From: Candidatus Thermochlorobacteriaceae bacterium
GTDB lineage: Bacteria; Bacteroidota; Chlorobiia; Chlorobiales; Thermochlorobacteraceae
DNA: 64,000 nucleotides
Assembly: GCA_029263855.1 (NCBI GenBank)
Contig: JAJUFC010000002.1
Coordinates: 1 to 64,000 of the forward strand
Reading direction: 5' to 3'
The notes beneath the pieces were generated by a model that searched no databases, had not been told where the DNA came from, and saw only the letters and a program-made list of their open reading frames with translations. This document shows positions 55,541 through 63,916 of this stretch, one piece after another. Every line of letters begins with the position of its first letter. The stretch's first letter is position 1. The position numbers were made by a program, and so were the translations under genes.

Positions 55541-56839
55541 ATGTCGCACGTCGCCTTTGAGATTACGCTGATATTCATTTTGATTCTCGCCAACGGCGTT
55601 TTCGCCCTCGCGGAAATCGCTATTGTCTCTTCCAAAAAAACACGTTTGGAGCAACTTGCGCTCAAAGGGGTTCGTGGCGCAAAAGTTGCGCTCGACCTCG
55701 CCAACGCACCCGATAAGTTTCTTTCAACGGTGCAAGTCGGAATTACACTGATTGGCATTTTGGCGGGTGCTTTTGGCGGCGCGACGCTTTCCGCTCCGCT
55801 TTCTGAGTATCTCTCTCAATTTCATTTTCTTGTTACTTACAGCGAGAGCCTAAGTCTTGGCATTGTGGTTTCCTCAATTACGTTTCTTTCGCTCATTGTT
55901 GGCGAACTCGTGCCAAAGCGAGTTGCGCTCAACAGTCCCGAAGCGATTGCGTGTGTGGTTGCTGTGCCGATGTTGTGGCTTTCGCGCGTTGCGAATCCGA
56001 TTGTTAGCGTTTTGAGCTTCTCGACAAGTTTCGTGATGAAACTGCTCGGCATTAAAGCCAATCCAGAAGCACCCGTAACCGAAGAGGAAGTTCGAATCAT
56101 GATTGCACTCGGCACGAAGTCGGGCGAATTTGAGCAAGTCGAGCAAGACCTTATCAACCGCATCTTCAAACTTTCTGATCGACGCATCAGCGAACTGATG
56201 ACACCCAAAAATGAAATCCTTTGGATTGATATTCACGATTCCGAAAAAAACATTCGCGAACTTGTTTTGAGCAAGCCCCATGCGGCGTTCCCTGTTGGCA
56301 ATGATTCCCTTGACGACATTGTCGGGGTGGTGCGTGCCAAAGATATTCTCGTTGCTATGGAAAAAGGTGAGCCGCTCGACATTCAACTGCTCATGAAAAA
56401 GCCGACGTTCTTTTTGGAATCGCTCTCGGCGTTCCGCGTCTTTGAAAAAATGCGCAAAGTCAAACCGCAACTCGCCATCATCATCAATGAATACGGCGCA
56501 ACGCAAGGCTTAATTACGCTCAATGATATTCTCGGAAGCATTACAGGCGACATCGACGGCGAAACGCTCGAGCCCTACGCCATGCAACGCGCCGACGGCA
56601 CTTGGCTTATCGAGGGCTTAATGCCGATTCGCGACTTCAAGGAACAGTTTCATATTTCCGAACTGCCCGATGAAGATTCAGGCTTCGAGACGCTCGGCGG
56701 CTTCGTGATGCACCAACTCGGCACAATTCCCAAAGAAGGTCAAGCCTTTGAGTGGAACAACGCTCGATTTGAGGTCGTCGATATGGACGGCAGACGCATC
56801 GACAAAATCCTTTACGCGCCGCTCAAAGAGAAGGTATGA
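55541..56839 (+). CDS. CorC/HlyC-family CNNM-CBS membrane protein
   Basis: 432 residues from the ATG at 55541; a TTG 48 bases upstream is in frame but not needed. A DUF21/CNNM membrane domain with three or four helices (residues 5-190: LAEIAIVSSKKTRLEQLALKGVRGA, TVQVGITLIGILAGAFGGATL) precedes a pair of CBS domains (about 205-335). A CorC_HlyC tail follows (LGGFVMHQLGTIPKEG). Members take part in magnesium/cobalt efflux or resistance. It is divergent from the barrel-HhH gene. The final TGA overlaps an ATG of the next frame, so the downstream gene may be coupled. Confidence 0.9.
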   Translation: MSHVAFEITLIFILILANGVFALAEIAIVSSKKTRLEQLALKGVRGAKVALDLANAPDKFLSTVQVGITLIGILAGAFGGATLSAPLSEYLSQFHFLVTYSESLSLGIVVSSITFLSLIVGELVPKRVALNSPEAIACVVAVPMLWLSRVANPIVSVLSFSTSFVMKLLGIKANPEAPVTEEEVRIMIALGTKSGEFEQVEQDLINRIFKLSDRRISELMTPKNEILWIDIHDSEKNIRELVLSKPHAAFPVGNDSLDDIVGVVRAKDILVAMEKGEPLDIQLLMKKPTFFLESLSAFRVFEKMRKVKPQLAIIINEYGATQGLITLNDILGSITGDIDGETLEPYAMQRADGTWLIEGLMPIRDFKEQFHISELPDEDSGFETLGGFVMHQLGTIPKEGQAFEWNNARFEVVDMDGRRIDKILYAPLKEKV

Positions 56840-56898
56840 GCGCATCGCTTGCATTTTTATCGTGGCGGACTTACTTTTGCCTTTTCAATTATAGTAGT

Positions 56899-57249
56899 AT
56901 GCAGAAAACATCGCTTGCCATTATTCTCACCTTTCTTGCCTTGTATTTACAAAGCAATGCAACGGTTTGGATAGGCTACTTCGCGCTCCAAGAAGAAATT
57001 GCAAAGTATTGCGAAAACAAATCCAACGCCGCATGCTCTGGAAAGTGCCAAGTTCAAAAACTTGAAACGCAGATGAGTTCTGACACGCTCGTTCAAGTCA
57101 GTATTCCCGAAGTTTCCGAATTTCTCACGAAAGTAATTTCCTCGATTCCGTTCATTCAAGCGCAGGTGCTTTCGTTCCGAACTTTTTCGGATTCGCTTTT
57201 TCCACACGGACACAAAAGCGAAATTTTTCACCCACCGATTTTCGCGTAA
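56899..57249 (+). CDS. Small membrane or exported protein with Cys-rich CSGKC motif
   Basis: 116 residues from the ATG at 56899, which gives a clean signal-like N-terminus (SLAIILTFLALYLQSNA). The longer alternative starts at 56836 and overlaps the CorC stop. The mature segment has CENKSNAACSGKCQVQKLE, a C-x7-C-x3-C pattern. From memory this recalls small Bacteroidota proteins with C..N(..)CxGKCxLxKQL that often sit beside MbnP/MbnH-like genes. The end is His-rich (FPHGHKSEIFHPP). A metal-binding, probably copper-related role is inferred from Cys/His and position. Confidence 0.72.
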   Translation: MQKTSLAIILTFLALYLQSNATVWIGYFALQEEIAKYCENKSNAACSGKCQVQKLETQMSSDTLVQVSIPEVSEFLTKVISSIPFIQAQVLSFRTFSDSLFPHGHKSEIFHPPIFA

Positions 57250-57359
57250 TCTTCCATACTGCAATTTTTTAAGTCATCAAGTTCGGCGTTTATCGTCGCC
57301 ATTGACGGTTTCGCTTTTAATCAAAATTTCAAACTTCTTTTAATTCCATGTTTAAAGCC

Positions 57360-58187
57360 ATGAAAAAGTTATTTCTCTCTCTCTCGCTTCTTGCCTTCTT
57401 CGCCTCTGGCTGCAAAGAGGAATCTAATACTGTAACGCCGCCACCAACGCCAACCGACGAGACAGTTTCGTTCAAGATTCGCATCGAGGGCGTGTTTGGC
57501 ACAACGCCGTTTGCACTCAACCAAGCCTACACGACTGTTGCGGGCGACACGGTGCGCTTCACGATGGCGAAATTCTATCTCTCGGAAATCAGCGTCATTG
57601 ACACGCTTGGTCGTTCAATTCCCGTGCGCGTTGTGGATACGACAAACACGGCTACGATTGATAACCAAACCGTTACACTGCTCGATTACGCTACTGCGCA
57701 AAATGGCACGTTTGAACTTACGCTTCGCGCAAAGCCGGGTTTATATCGTGGCATGAAGTTCAGAGTCGGTGTGCCGTTTGACCTCAACCACCGCGATGCT
57801 TCGGTTCAACCTCGACCGCTTAATGTCGACCAAGGAATGTTCTGGACTTGGAACACGGGCTACATTTTCCACCGCCTTGAAGGCAACTTTGACTCATCGG
57901 GCGTTCAACGCAACTTCCTTTATCACATTGGCGGCGACAATCGCAACCTCACGGTTCAACTTGCCACGCTCGTCGGCTCGTCAGTTACACGCTTTGATGT
58001 TAATGCCGATGGTTCAAGCATTTTCAGAGCGCGAATGGATTATAGCCGTATTTTCACGACAGGCTTAACGCCACCGAACCCGATTAACTTGCGCCAAAAC
58101 ACAAATGAACGCACGGCACACGGCGGCGCACTTGCCGACCGCGTGTTTATGAACACACAACCCATGTTTAGCCGCATTACGAACTAA
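57360..58187 (+). CDS. mbnP: MbnP-like copper-associated lipoprotein
   Basis: About 275 residues from the ATG at 57360 (a second ATG at 57348 adds four residues). Lipobox FASGC with Cys18. The beta-rich body has the family marks FTMAKFYLSEISV, LDYA, RGMKFRVGVPFDLNHRD and the strongly conserved MFWTWNTGYIF-x-x-LEG segment with Trp162 and Trp164. In MbnP, a Trp is converted to kynurenine by the partner di-haem enzyme MbnH, and the protein binds copper. An mbnH-like gene follows after 13 bases, so the pair is intact. Symbol is by homology. Confidence 0.85.
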   Translation: MKKLFLSLSLLAFFASGCKEESNTVTPPPTPTDETVSFKIRIEGVFGTTPFALNQAYTTVAGDTVRFTMAKFYLSEISVIDTLGRSIPVRVVDTTNTATIDNQTVTLLDYATAQNGTFELTLRAKPGLYRGMKFRVGVPFDLNHRDASVQPRPLNVDQGMFWTWNTGYIFHRLEGNFDSSGVQRNFLYHIGGDNRNLTVQLATLVGSSVTRFDVNADGSSIFRARMDYSRIFTTGLTPPNPINLRQNTNERTAHGGALADRVFMNTQPMFSRITN

Positions 58188-58200
58188 GCATCTTGAACAC

Positions 58201-59232
58201 ATGAAAAAAGTCTCGCTTCTTTGTTTGCTCTTTGCCTTCGGCACATTTGCGTGCTCAAAAGTCGACGGCACTATGCCTGATGACGGTCATCAAGGTTTTA
58301 CAGGTAGCATTCCGGCGAATTTTCCGCCGATGCTTATTCCTGCCGAAAATCCCTTGACCGACGCGAAAGTTCGGCTCGGACGTTTTCTCTTCTTTGATAA
58401 ACGATTGAGCCGCGACAGTTCAACCTCGTGCGGCTCGTGCCACAAGCCCGAACGCGCCTTCGCTGATACGGGCAAGGTGAGTTTTGGCTTTCAAGGCTTA
58501 TCCACAGAGAAAAATGCGCCGACGCTAACGAATGTCGGATATGTGCCGCTTCTCTTTGCCGAAGGCGGCATCCCTTCATTAGAGCAACAAGTGATTGCGA
58601 CCGTTCTGGCACACAACGAGTTCAACATGACTCAAAGCGAACTGGAAGCGAGACTTTCTCTTTTTCCTGAATATCGTCCGCTCTTTCGCGACGCTTTCGG
58701 CAGCGAACAGGTTACGCTTCAGCGCGTGATGTTTGCCATTGCTTCGTTTGAGCGCACCCTTTTAAGCGGCAATTCTGCCTTTGACCGATGGAATCGGGGA
58801 GATAATTCGGCACTTTCGCTCGCCGCTCAACGTGGCGAAGCCCTCTTCTTCGGTGAAACGGGCGACTGCTGGCACTGCCACAACGGATTCAACTTCACAA
58901 CTAATGCTTTTCATAACATTGGGCTGGATTCAAACACCTTCAAAAAGGGACGTGTATTGGTTACAGCAAATCCGAATGATGAAGGAAGTTTCAGAGTGCC
59001 AACGCTTCGTAATGTTGCCTTAACTGCGCCGTATATGCACGACGGTCGGTTTCAAACGCTCGAGGAAGTTATACGCCACTATAATTCGGGCGGCAAACCG
59101 CACCCACAGCGCGACCCGCTTATGCGTCCGCTTGGCTTGTCGGAACAAGATATTTCAGACTTGGTTGAATTCTTGAAATCGCTCACCGATACATCTTTCA
59201 CGCAGAATCCGTCGCTTCAAAACCCTTGGTAA
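58201..59232 (+). CDS. mbnH: MbnH-like di-haem cytochrome c peroxidase family protein
   Basis: 343 residues with a lipoprotein signal (FGTFAC). Two CxxCH haem-binding sites: CGSCH at residues 77-81 and CWHCH at 223-227. Conserved blocks between them are PTLTNVGY, GGIPSLEQQV, HNEFNM, ASFERTLLSGNSAFDRW and, later, PTLRNVALTAPYMHDGRF. MauG/MbnH enzymes use this fold for long-range protein oxidation; MbnH oxidises a Trp of MbnP. It is encoded between mbnP and an outer-membrane protein gene, and is probably periplasmic. Confidence 0.9.
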   Translation: MKKVSLLCLLFAFGTFACSKVDGTMPDDGHQGFTGSIPANFPPMLIPAENPLTDAKVRLGRFLFFDKRLSRDSSTSCGSCHKPERAFADTGKVSFGFQGLSTEKNAPTLTNVGYVPLLFAEGGIPSLEQQVIATVLAHNEFNMTQSELEARLSLFPEYRPLFRDAFGSEQVTLQRVMFAIASFERTLLSGNSAFDRWNRGDNSALSLAAQRGEALFFGETGDCWHCHNGFNFTTNAFHNIGLDSNTFKKGRVLVTANPNDEGSFRVPTLRNVALTAPYMHDGRFQTLEEVIRHYNSGGKPHPQRDPLMRPLGLSEQDISDLVEFLKSLTDTSFTQNPSLQNPW

Positions 59233-59256
59233 TAAAACCACTTTGAAGTAGATGAC

Positions 59257-60210
59257 ATGACAAAATTTATTTTGATGTTCGCGATAGGCGCGTGCTTATC
59301 GCCTAATGTTTTGTTTTCATGCGATTTCTGCAACTGCCTTTCAGGAATCAATCCGTATTACAACAGCAAAAATCGAGTCGCTGTCAATTTTCTATCGCAA
59401 CGCTCTTTCCTTCCGCCGATTCTTCCCACTCTAACAAATACTTTGCAAACGAAACATATACCGCTTGCCACAACCATGCACGGCGGACACGGCGCATCGC
59501 CCTTTCCCACAACCGAAACACGGCGAACGATTGAAGTGATGGTTCAACATCACCTCACCGACCGCTTCATGCTCACAGCACTTGTGCCATTTTCAACCTT
59601 GACGATTGAACAAGGTAGTTCGTTTTCCGTTTCAGGTATTGGCGATGTATCGCTTTTGGCGCACTATGTTTTTGAGTTTGATTTTTTTGAACGCTCAACC
59701 ATACTTTTGGGCGGCGGCATTAAAACGCCAACGGGATTGAGCAATTTGACCGACGCAAGCGGCAGACGCTTTGACACGCGCTTTCAATCAGGAACAGGCT
59801 CGTGGGATTTTATCCTAAATCTGTCGTTTTTTGCGTCGCATCTTGGTTTTACTTACGCGCTCGATGTCTTTGCTAAATTCAACTCATCAAGCACCGTTGG
59901 CGATAGAATCGGGCATTCGCTTTCTGCGACGACCACTCTTTCGCATGACATTTTTCGTAACAACGCTTCGCAAACCGCGCTTGTTGGCATTTTGGGCGCG
60001 CGCTTTGAAACGAAAACACAAGATTGGATTTCAGGTAAGTTTGATGTGGATTCAGGCTTCACTTCGCTTTATGCGCAAGCAGGTGGGCAAGTTGTGTTTT
60101 ACTTTGTTAAGTTAGATTTTCTTGTGCTTGTTCCTGTTCATCAATCACGCTCGACTTTAGCAATGAATGAGCAAACGCGCTTTCTCACAGGAGCACGCAT
60201 TGAATTTTGA
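59257..60210 (+). CDS. Outer-membrane beta-barrel of the MbnPH set
   Basis: 317 residues. The N-terminus is a signal peptide, and the mature protein begins with a Cys cluster SCDFCNCLSGINPYY. From memory this resembles CDICGC-type starts of Bacteroidota proteins next to MbnPH-like genes. The rest is alternating beta strands (VAVNFLSQ, LMLTALVPF, ILLGGGIKTPTGLSNL, ARIEF), like the transporter/phenol-MetA barrels. The segment HGGHG plus Cys might bind metal. It follows mbnH by 24 bases. A role in copper passage or sensing at the outer membrane is inferred. Confidence 0.72.
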   Translation: MTKFILMFAIGACLSPNVLFSCDFCNCLSGINPYYNSKNRVAVNFLSQRSFLPPILPTLTNTLQTKHIPLATTMHGGHGASPFPTTETRRTIEVMVQHHLTDRFMLTALVPFSTLTIEQGSSFSVSGIGDVSLLAHYVFEFDFFERSTILLGGGIKTPTGLSNLTDASGRRFDTRFQSGTGSWDFILNLSFFASHLGFTYALDVFAKFNSSSTVGDRIGHSLSATTTLSHDIFRNNASQTALVGILGARFETKTQDWISGKFDVDSGFTSLYAQAGGQVVFYFVKLDFLVLVPVHQSRSTLAMNEQTRFLTGARIEF

Positions 60211-60267
60211 GCGAGCGATTGCGTAGATTATCAACCTGTTTGTGTTTATTTATCGTCTAAATCGCTA

Positions 60268-60930
60268 ATGTCATTTTCACTTTCAGACCTTCGCAAAGAT
60301 TACACGCTCGGCGGCTTGCAAGAGGGAGACCTCAATCCAGACCCGTTCAAACAATTCGAGCGATGGTTTCAAGACGCATTGGACGCGCAAAAAAAACTCA
60401 ACGCCACGCACTTCGAAGCTAACGCGATGACGCTGGCGACGGCGACGAAAGACGGCAAGCCTTCGGCGCGAACCGTCTTGCTCAAACAGCTCGATGCGCG
60501 CGGGTTTGTTTTCTTCACGAATTATGAAAGCCGCAAAGGGCAAGAACTTGCTGAAAATCCTTATGCGGCATTGTGTTTTCATTGGGAACTCTTGGAGCGG
60601 CAAGTCTGCGTAACTGGCCGTGTGGAGAAAATCTCGCCAGAAGAATCTGAAGCGTATTTCAAAACGCGACCGCTTGGCAGTCGCATTGGCGCGTGGGCTT
60701 CGCGGCAAAGTTCGGTGATTTCAGGGCGCGGCGAAATCCTCAAACGCGTGGCTGAACTCGGCTTGAAGTATCCAACGGGTGATGTGCCGCTTCCGCCATT
60801 CTGGGGCGGCTATCGCGTTGTGCCTGATGAAATTCAATTTTGGCAAGGGCAACCCTCACGCCTGCACGACCGTTTCCGATACCTCAAACAGCCCGATGGC
60901 ACTTGGACGATGGACCGCCTTTCGCCCTAA
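60268..60930 (+). CDS. pdxH: Pyridoxamine/pyridoxine 5'-phosphate oxidase
   Basis: 220 residues. The FMN enzyme makes pyridoxal phosphate using O2. The start SDLRKDYTLGGL, then DPFKQFERWFQDAL, MTLATATKDGKPSARTVLLK, FFTNYESRKGQEL, ALCFHWELLERQVCVTGRVEKI, RPLGSRIGAWASRQSSVI and the end WRMDRLSP-like TWTMDRLSP are the family landmarks. Length is standard. The gene stands alone, followed by a 163-base gap before arsA. Confidence 0.96.
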   Translation: MSFSLSDLRKDYTLGGLQEGDLNPDPFKQFERWFQDALDAQKKLNATHFEANAMTLATATKDGKPSARTVLLKQLDARGFVFFTNYESRKGQELAENPYAALCFHWELLERQVCVTGRVEKISPEESEAYFKTRPLGSRIGAWASRQSSVISGRGEILKRVAELGLKYPTGDVPLPPFWGGYRVVPDEIQFWQGQPSRLHDRFRYLKQPDGTWTMDRLSP

Positions 60931-61093
60931 GAAGAGCCGATTTAGCCGAAACATTGAACAACTCCCGTTTCTTCAAACACTTCTTTGTCATCATTTTCAA
61001 GAGCGTTTGCGCACTTTTCTGTGCATGAAATTGCGAATTTGGTTGCAGATTAGAGTAGCAAAAAATCGCTGAATTGAAAAAGGAGAAAGAAGT

Positions 61094-62392
61094 ATGCTCA
61101 CAAGAGAATTAGGACTCGACACGCCGAAACCCCCGCGCGTTATCATTTATTCAGGCAAAGGCGGCACGGGTAAAACAACCGTTTCTTCTGCGACTGCCGT
61201 TCAACTCGCACGACAAGGCAAAAAGGTGTTAATCCTTTCAAGCGACCCTGCGCACTCGCTTTCCGATGTCTTCGCGTTCAAAATCAGTCGCAACGAACCG
61301 GTTGAAATTGAACCCAATTTATATGGACTTGAAATCGACACGATTTACGAACTCAAAAAGCACATGTCGGGCTTTCAAAAGTTCGTCGCGGATTCTTACA
61401 AAAATCGCGGTGTTGACTCTGGCGTCGCATCAGAATTAACGACACAGCCCGGTCTTGACGAAATTTTCTCTCTTGCTCGTCTCGTCGATGAATCTCAATC
61501 GGGTAAATACGACGTTGTCATTTTGGACACCTCGCCTACGGGCAACACGCTACGCCTGCTCGCTTATCCTGAAATCATCATCGGCGGCGGCATGGGCAAA
61601 CAATTCTTCAAGATTTACAAAAACATGGCATCGCTTCAACGCTCACTCGGCGGACAAAGCATGCCCGAACCCGAATTTTTTGATGAAGTCAATGTGCTGT
61701 TGAAGCAGATGGAAGACATCAACAAGTTCATCTTGAAGCCTGAAGTCACTTTCCGCCTCGTGCTCAATCCCGAAAAACTTTCAATCCTTGAAACCAAGCG
61801 CGCCTATACATTCGTCCACCTTTATGGCATCAACATCGATTCTATCGTCGTCAATAAAGTTTTGCCGACGAGCAACACAGTTGGCGAATACTTTGAGTTC
61901 TGGTCAGATTTGCATCGCAAGTATTTGATGGAAATCGATAACTCCTTCTATCCGACGCCGATTTTCCGATGCGAAATGCAACGCTCCGAGCCGATTGGCT
62001 GCGACGCGCTCGATAATCTTTCCAAGCAAATTTTCGGTCAAAAAAGCGCGGACGAGATTTTCCAACAAGGCAAAAATTTCTGGATTGAAAGCAAGAAGGA
62101 AGCCGTGCCGAATCAAAATCGCGAAGTGCTTTGCATTCGCATTCCCTTCCTCAAAGAAGCCGAAGACGTGCGCGTCGTGAGAATGGGCACCGACATCAGC
62201 GTTACGATTGACCGCAACCAACGCCTTATCACACTTCCCCGTGTGCTTTACACTTTGGAAATGGAAAACTTCGTGTGCGAGCATGATACGCTCCGTGTCT
62301 TCTTCAAAGAACAGCCGCAAGAGCGACAAGAGTTAAGCTCGATAAATAAAAGCGTGCTGAACAAATTGCGAGCCACACGTAAAATTGCCTGA
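61094..62392 (+). CDS. arsA: ArsA-family ATPase with C-terminal HSP20-like domain
   Basis: 432 residues. The P-loop GKGGTGKTT (21-29) and the deviant Walker features (SSDPAHSLSDVF, DTSPTGNTLRLL) belong to ArsA/Get3. After about residue 335 comes a beta-rich ArsA_HSP20 domain (EVLCIRIPFLKEAEDVRVVRMGTDISVTID). This two-part form occurs in Chlorobiota, Cyanobacteria and plants. Get3-like proteins target tail-anchored membrane proteins; ArsA energises arsenite export. No arsB or arsC is nearby, so the first role or a redox/membrane-protein role is more likely. GAGGTG over its stop couples it to the next gene. Confidence 0.88.
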   Translation: MLTRELGLDTPKPPRVIIYSGKGGTGKTTVSSATAVQLARQGKKVLILSSDPAHSLSDVFAFKISRNEPVEIEPNLYGLEIDTIYELKKHMSGFQKFVADSYKNRGVDSGVASELTTQPGLDEIFSLARLVDESQSGKYDVVILDTSPTGNTLRLLAYPEIIIGGGMGKQFFKIYKNMASLQRSLGGQSMPEPEFFDEVNVLLKQMEDINKFILKPEVTFRLVLNPEKLSILETKRAYTFVHLYGINIDSIVVNKVLPTSNTVGEYFEFWSDLHRKYLMEIDNSFYPTPIFRCEMQRSEPIGCDALDNLSKQIFGQKSADEIFQQGKNFWIESKKEAVPNQNREVLCIRIPFLKEAEDVRVVRMGTDISVTIDRNQRLITLPRVLYTLEMENFVCEHDTLRVFFKEQPQERQELSSINKSVLNKLRATRKIA

Positions 62393-62399
62393 GGTGTTT

Positions 62400-62990
62400 A
62401 TGGAAGTTCAACTTGTAACCGCTCCCATAGAAGCGACTTCGAACAACTCGAAGAAGCGCATGAAAATCGTATGGAAGCGCATGGCGATTCAACTCACGTT
62501 CATTTTCATTCACGTCGCGCTCATCAAATTCGCGATTCCAAACTTGCTATGGGCGGTGATTGGCTTGGCGTTTTGGGGGACGCTGATTGTGCTGGCGGCG
62601 CGAAGCGGGCGTTGGGTTTGCTCGACCTTCTGCTGGCTTGGCGGCATTCAAGACCTCTTTTACGGCATTGCGAAAAAGCGCGTCAATTTCAATCCGAAAA
62701 TTTCGCAGGCGATTGTGCTCGTCTTTCTCTTTGTTTGGGTGCCCTTAGCGTGGGCGTTTCACAGCGAAACCGTGCTCGACCTTTCCGAATCGCCAATTCA
62801 TAATCCGCTGACCTCGACGGAAAGCGTTTTGGTGCAGGCGGGGCATTTCTTGGTGCTGATGTCGGTCGGGCTATCGGTTGCGGTTCTCGGCGCGCGCGGC
62901 GCGTGCCATTACCTTTGCCCTTTCGGAACGGCGGTGCAATTCTTCCGCAATCATCGATTGAAGCGGCGCGGCTCGGTGGGCAATCGTTAA
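62400..62990 (+). CDS. Membrane protein with two CxxxC motifs (NapH/CcoG-like core)
   Basis: About 196 residues from the ATG at 62400, preceded by GAGGTG at 62391-62396 that overlaps the arsA stop. About four membrane helices. Two repeated motifs, RWVCSTFCWLGGIQDL and ACHYLCPFGTAVQF, follow the membrane pattern of the ferredoxin-type proteins NapH, NosR and CcoG, where CxxxCP sequences occur near helix ends. No cytoplasmic 4Fe-4S domain follows, and only the second motif has CP. It may carry electrons or thiols in the membrane. The coupling to arsA is notable. Confidence 0.75.
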   Translation: MEVQLVTAPIEATSNNSKKRMKIVWKRMAIQLTFIFIHVALIKFAIPNLLWAVIGLAFWGTLIVLAARSGRWVCSTFCWLGGIQDLFYGIAKKRVNFNPKISQAIVLVFLFVWVPLAWAFHSETVLDLSESPIHNPLTSTESVLVQAGHFLVLMSVGLSVAVLGARGACHYLCPFGTAVQFFRNHRLKRRGSVGNR

Positions 62991-62994
62991 GACG

Positions 62995-63019
62995 TTTGCC
63001 GCATATATGGGCAAGGCGT
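62995..63019 (+). terminator. Weak possible terminator after the CxxxC membrane gene
   Basis: TTGCC (62996-63000) pairs with GGCAA (63010-63014), possibly extended, followed by TTTGATT a few bases on. The stem is short and the U tract poor. Confidence 0.3.
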
Positions 63020-63124
63020 TTGATTCCGTGAAATTTTGGAAGAGGGTTTCTCAATGCCCCCTTTTGAATTAAATTGAACCATATTTGAAACCCCGTCTGT
63101 CATTTCAAGAAAACGGAATCAACG

Positions 63125-63916
63125 ATGATGGAGCATAGCTTTGTAAATCAGTTTTTCTTCGGAGACCGCATCGAGGCGATGCAACAAAACATTCCCAATA
63201 ACTCTATTGACCTTATTATTACATCGCCGCCTTACAATGTTGGAATCGATTACGACAATCACAATGATTTACTGCCTTATTCAGACTACCTGACCTTTCT
63301 GAACAATACTTGGATAGAATGCAAGCGCGTTCTTAAAAGAGATGGAAGAATCGCCATAAACGTGCCATCGGTAACCGCAGATGGCAGTTATCAGCCGCTT
63401 TTTGTGGACGTTACCAACCAGCTCCGAAATTTAGGGTTCTTGATGCGATGCGACATTTTGTGGTATAAACAGGCTATCTCCAAACGAACAGCTTGGGGCA
63501 GTTGGCAAAGCCCTTCAAATCCTCACGTGGTTCAGCCATATGAATTCATTTTAGTCTTCTCAAAAGAAACTAAAACGCACGATGGCGAAAAACACAAAAT
63601 TGACATTACAAAAGATGAATTCATCAGTTTTTCAAATAGTTTTTGGGACATCAAACCCGAAACGCAACTCTCTAAATTTCATCCCGCTCCGTTTCCAGAG
63701 GAGTTAGCGTATAGGCTGATAAAGTTTTATTCATACCAAGATGATATTGTTTTAGACCCATTTGGCGGAAGCGGCACGGTTGCCAATGTAGCCGTCAAAA
63801 CGAATCGCCGATTTGTTTATATCGACAATTCCGAAGAATATCTTGACTTTGCAAAAAAAAGAGTTCAAAACACAATAGAAGATATGCGATGCAATTTATT
63901 CACGCAGACTTTATAG
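63125..63916 (+). CDS. Beta-class DNA methyltransferase, probably N4-cytosine (SPPY type)
   Basis: 263 residues (two consecutive ATGs at the start). The catalytic motif IV TSPPY is at residues 33-37 and the SAM-binding motif I DPFGGSGT at 211-218; this order (IV before I) defines the beta class. SPPY favours N4-cytosine, although some N6-adenine enzymes share it. The region between holds the target-recognition part (about 85-190). Base composition drops to about 41-43% GC, below the neighbours, as in transferred restriction-modification genes. The next gene starts inside its 3' end. Confidence 0.9.
   Translation: MMEHSFVNQFFFGDRIEAMQQNIPNNSIDLIITSPPYNVGIDYDNHNDLLPYSDYLTFLNNTWIECKRVLKRDGRIAINVPSVTADGSYQPLFVDVTNQLRNLGFLMRCDILWYKQAISKRTAWGSWQSPSNPHVVQPYEFILVFSKETKTHDGEKHKIDITKDEFISFSNSFWDIKPETQLSKFHPAPFPEELAYRLIKFYSYQDDIVLDPFGGSGTVANVAVKTNRRFVYIDNSEEYLDFAKKRVQNTIEDMRCNLFTQTL

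Noticed and set aside
61094-62392. Arsenic resistance operon
   Set aside because: Only the ATPase is ArsA-like; no arsB, arsC, arsD or arsR is nearby and the HSP20-tailed form is not specific to arsenite.
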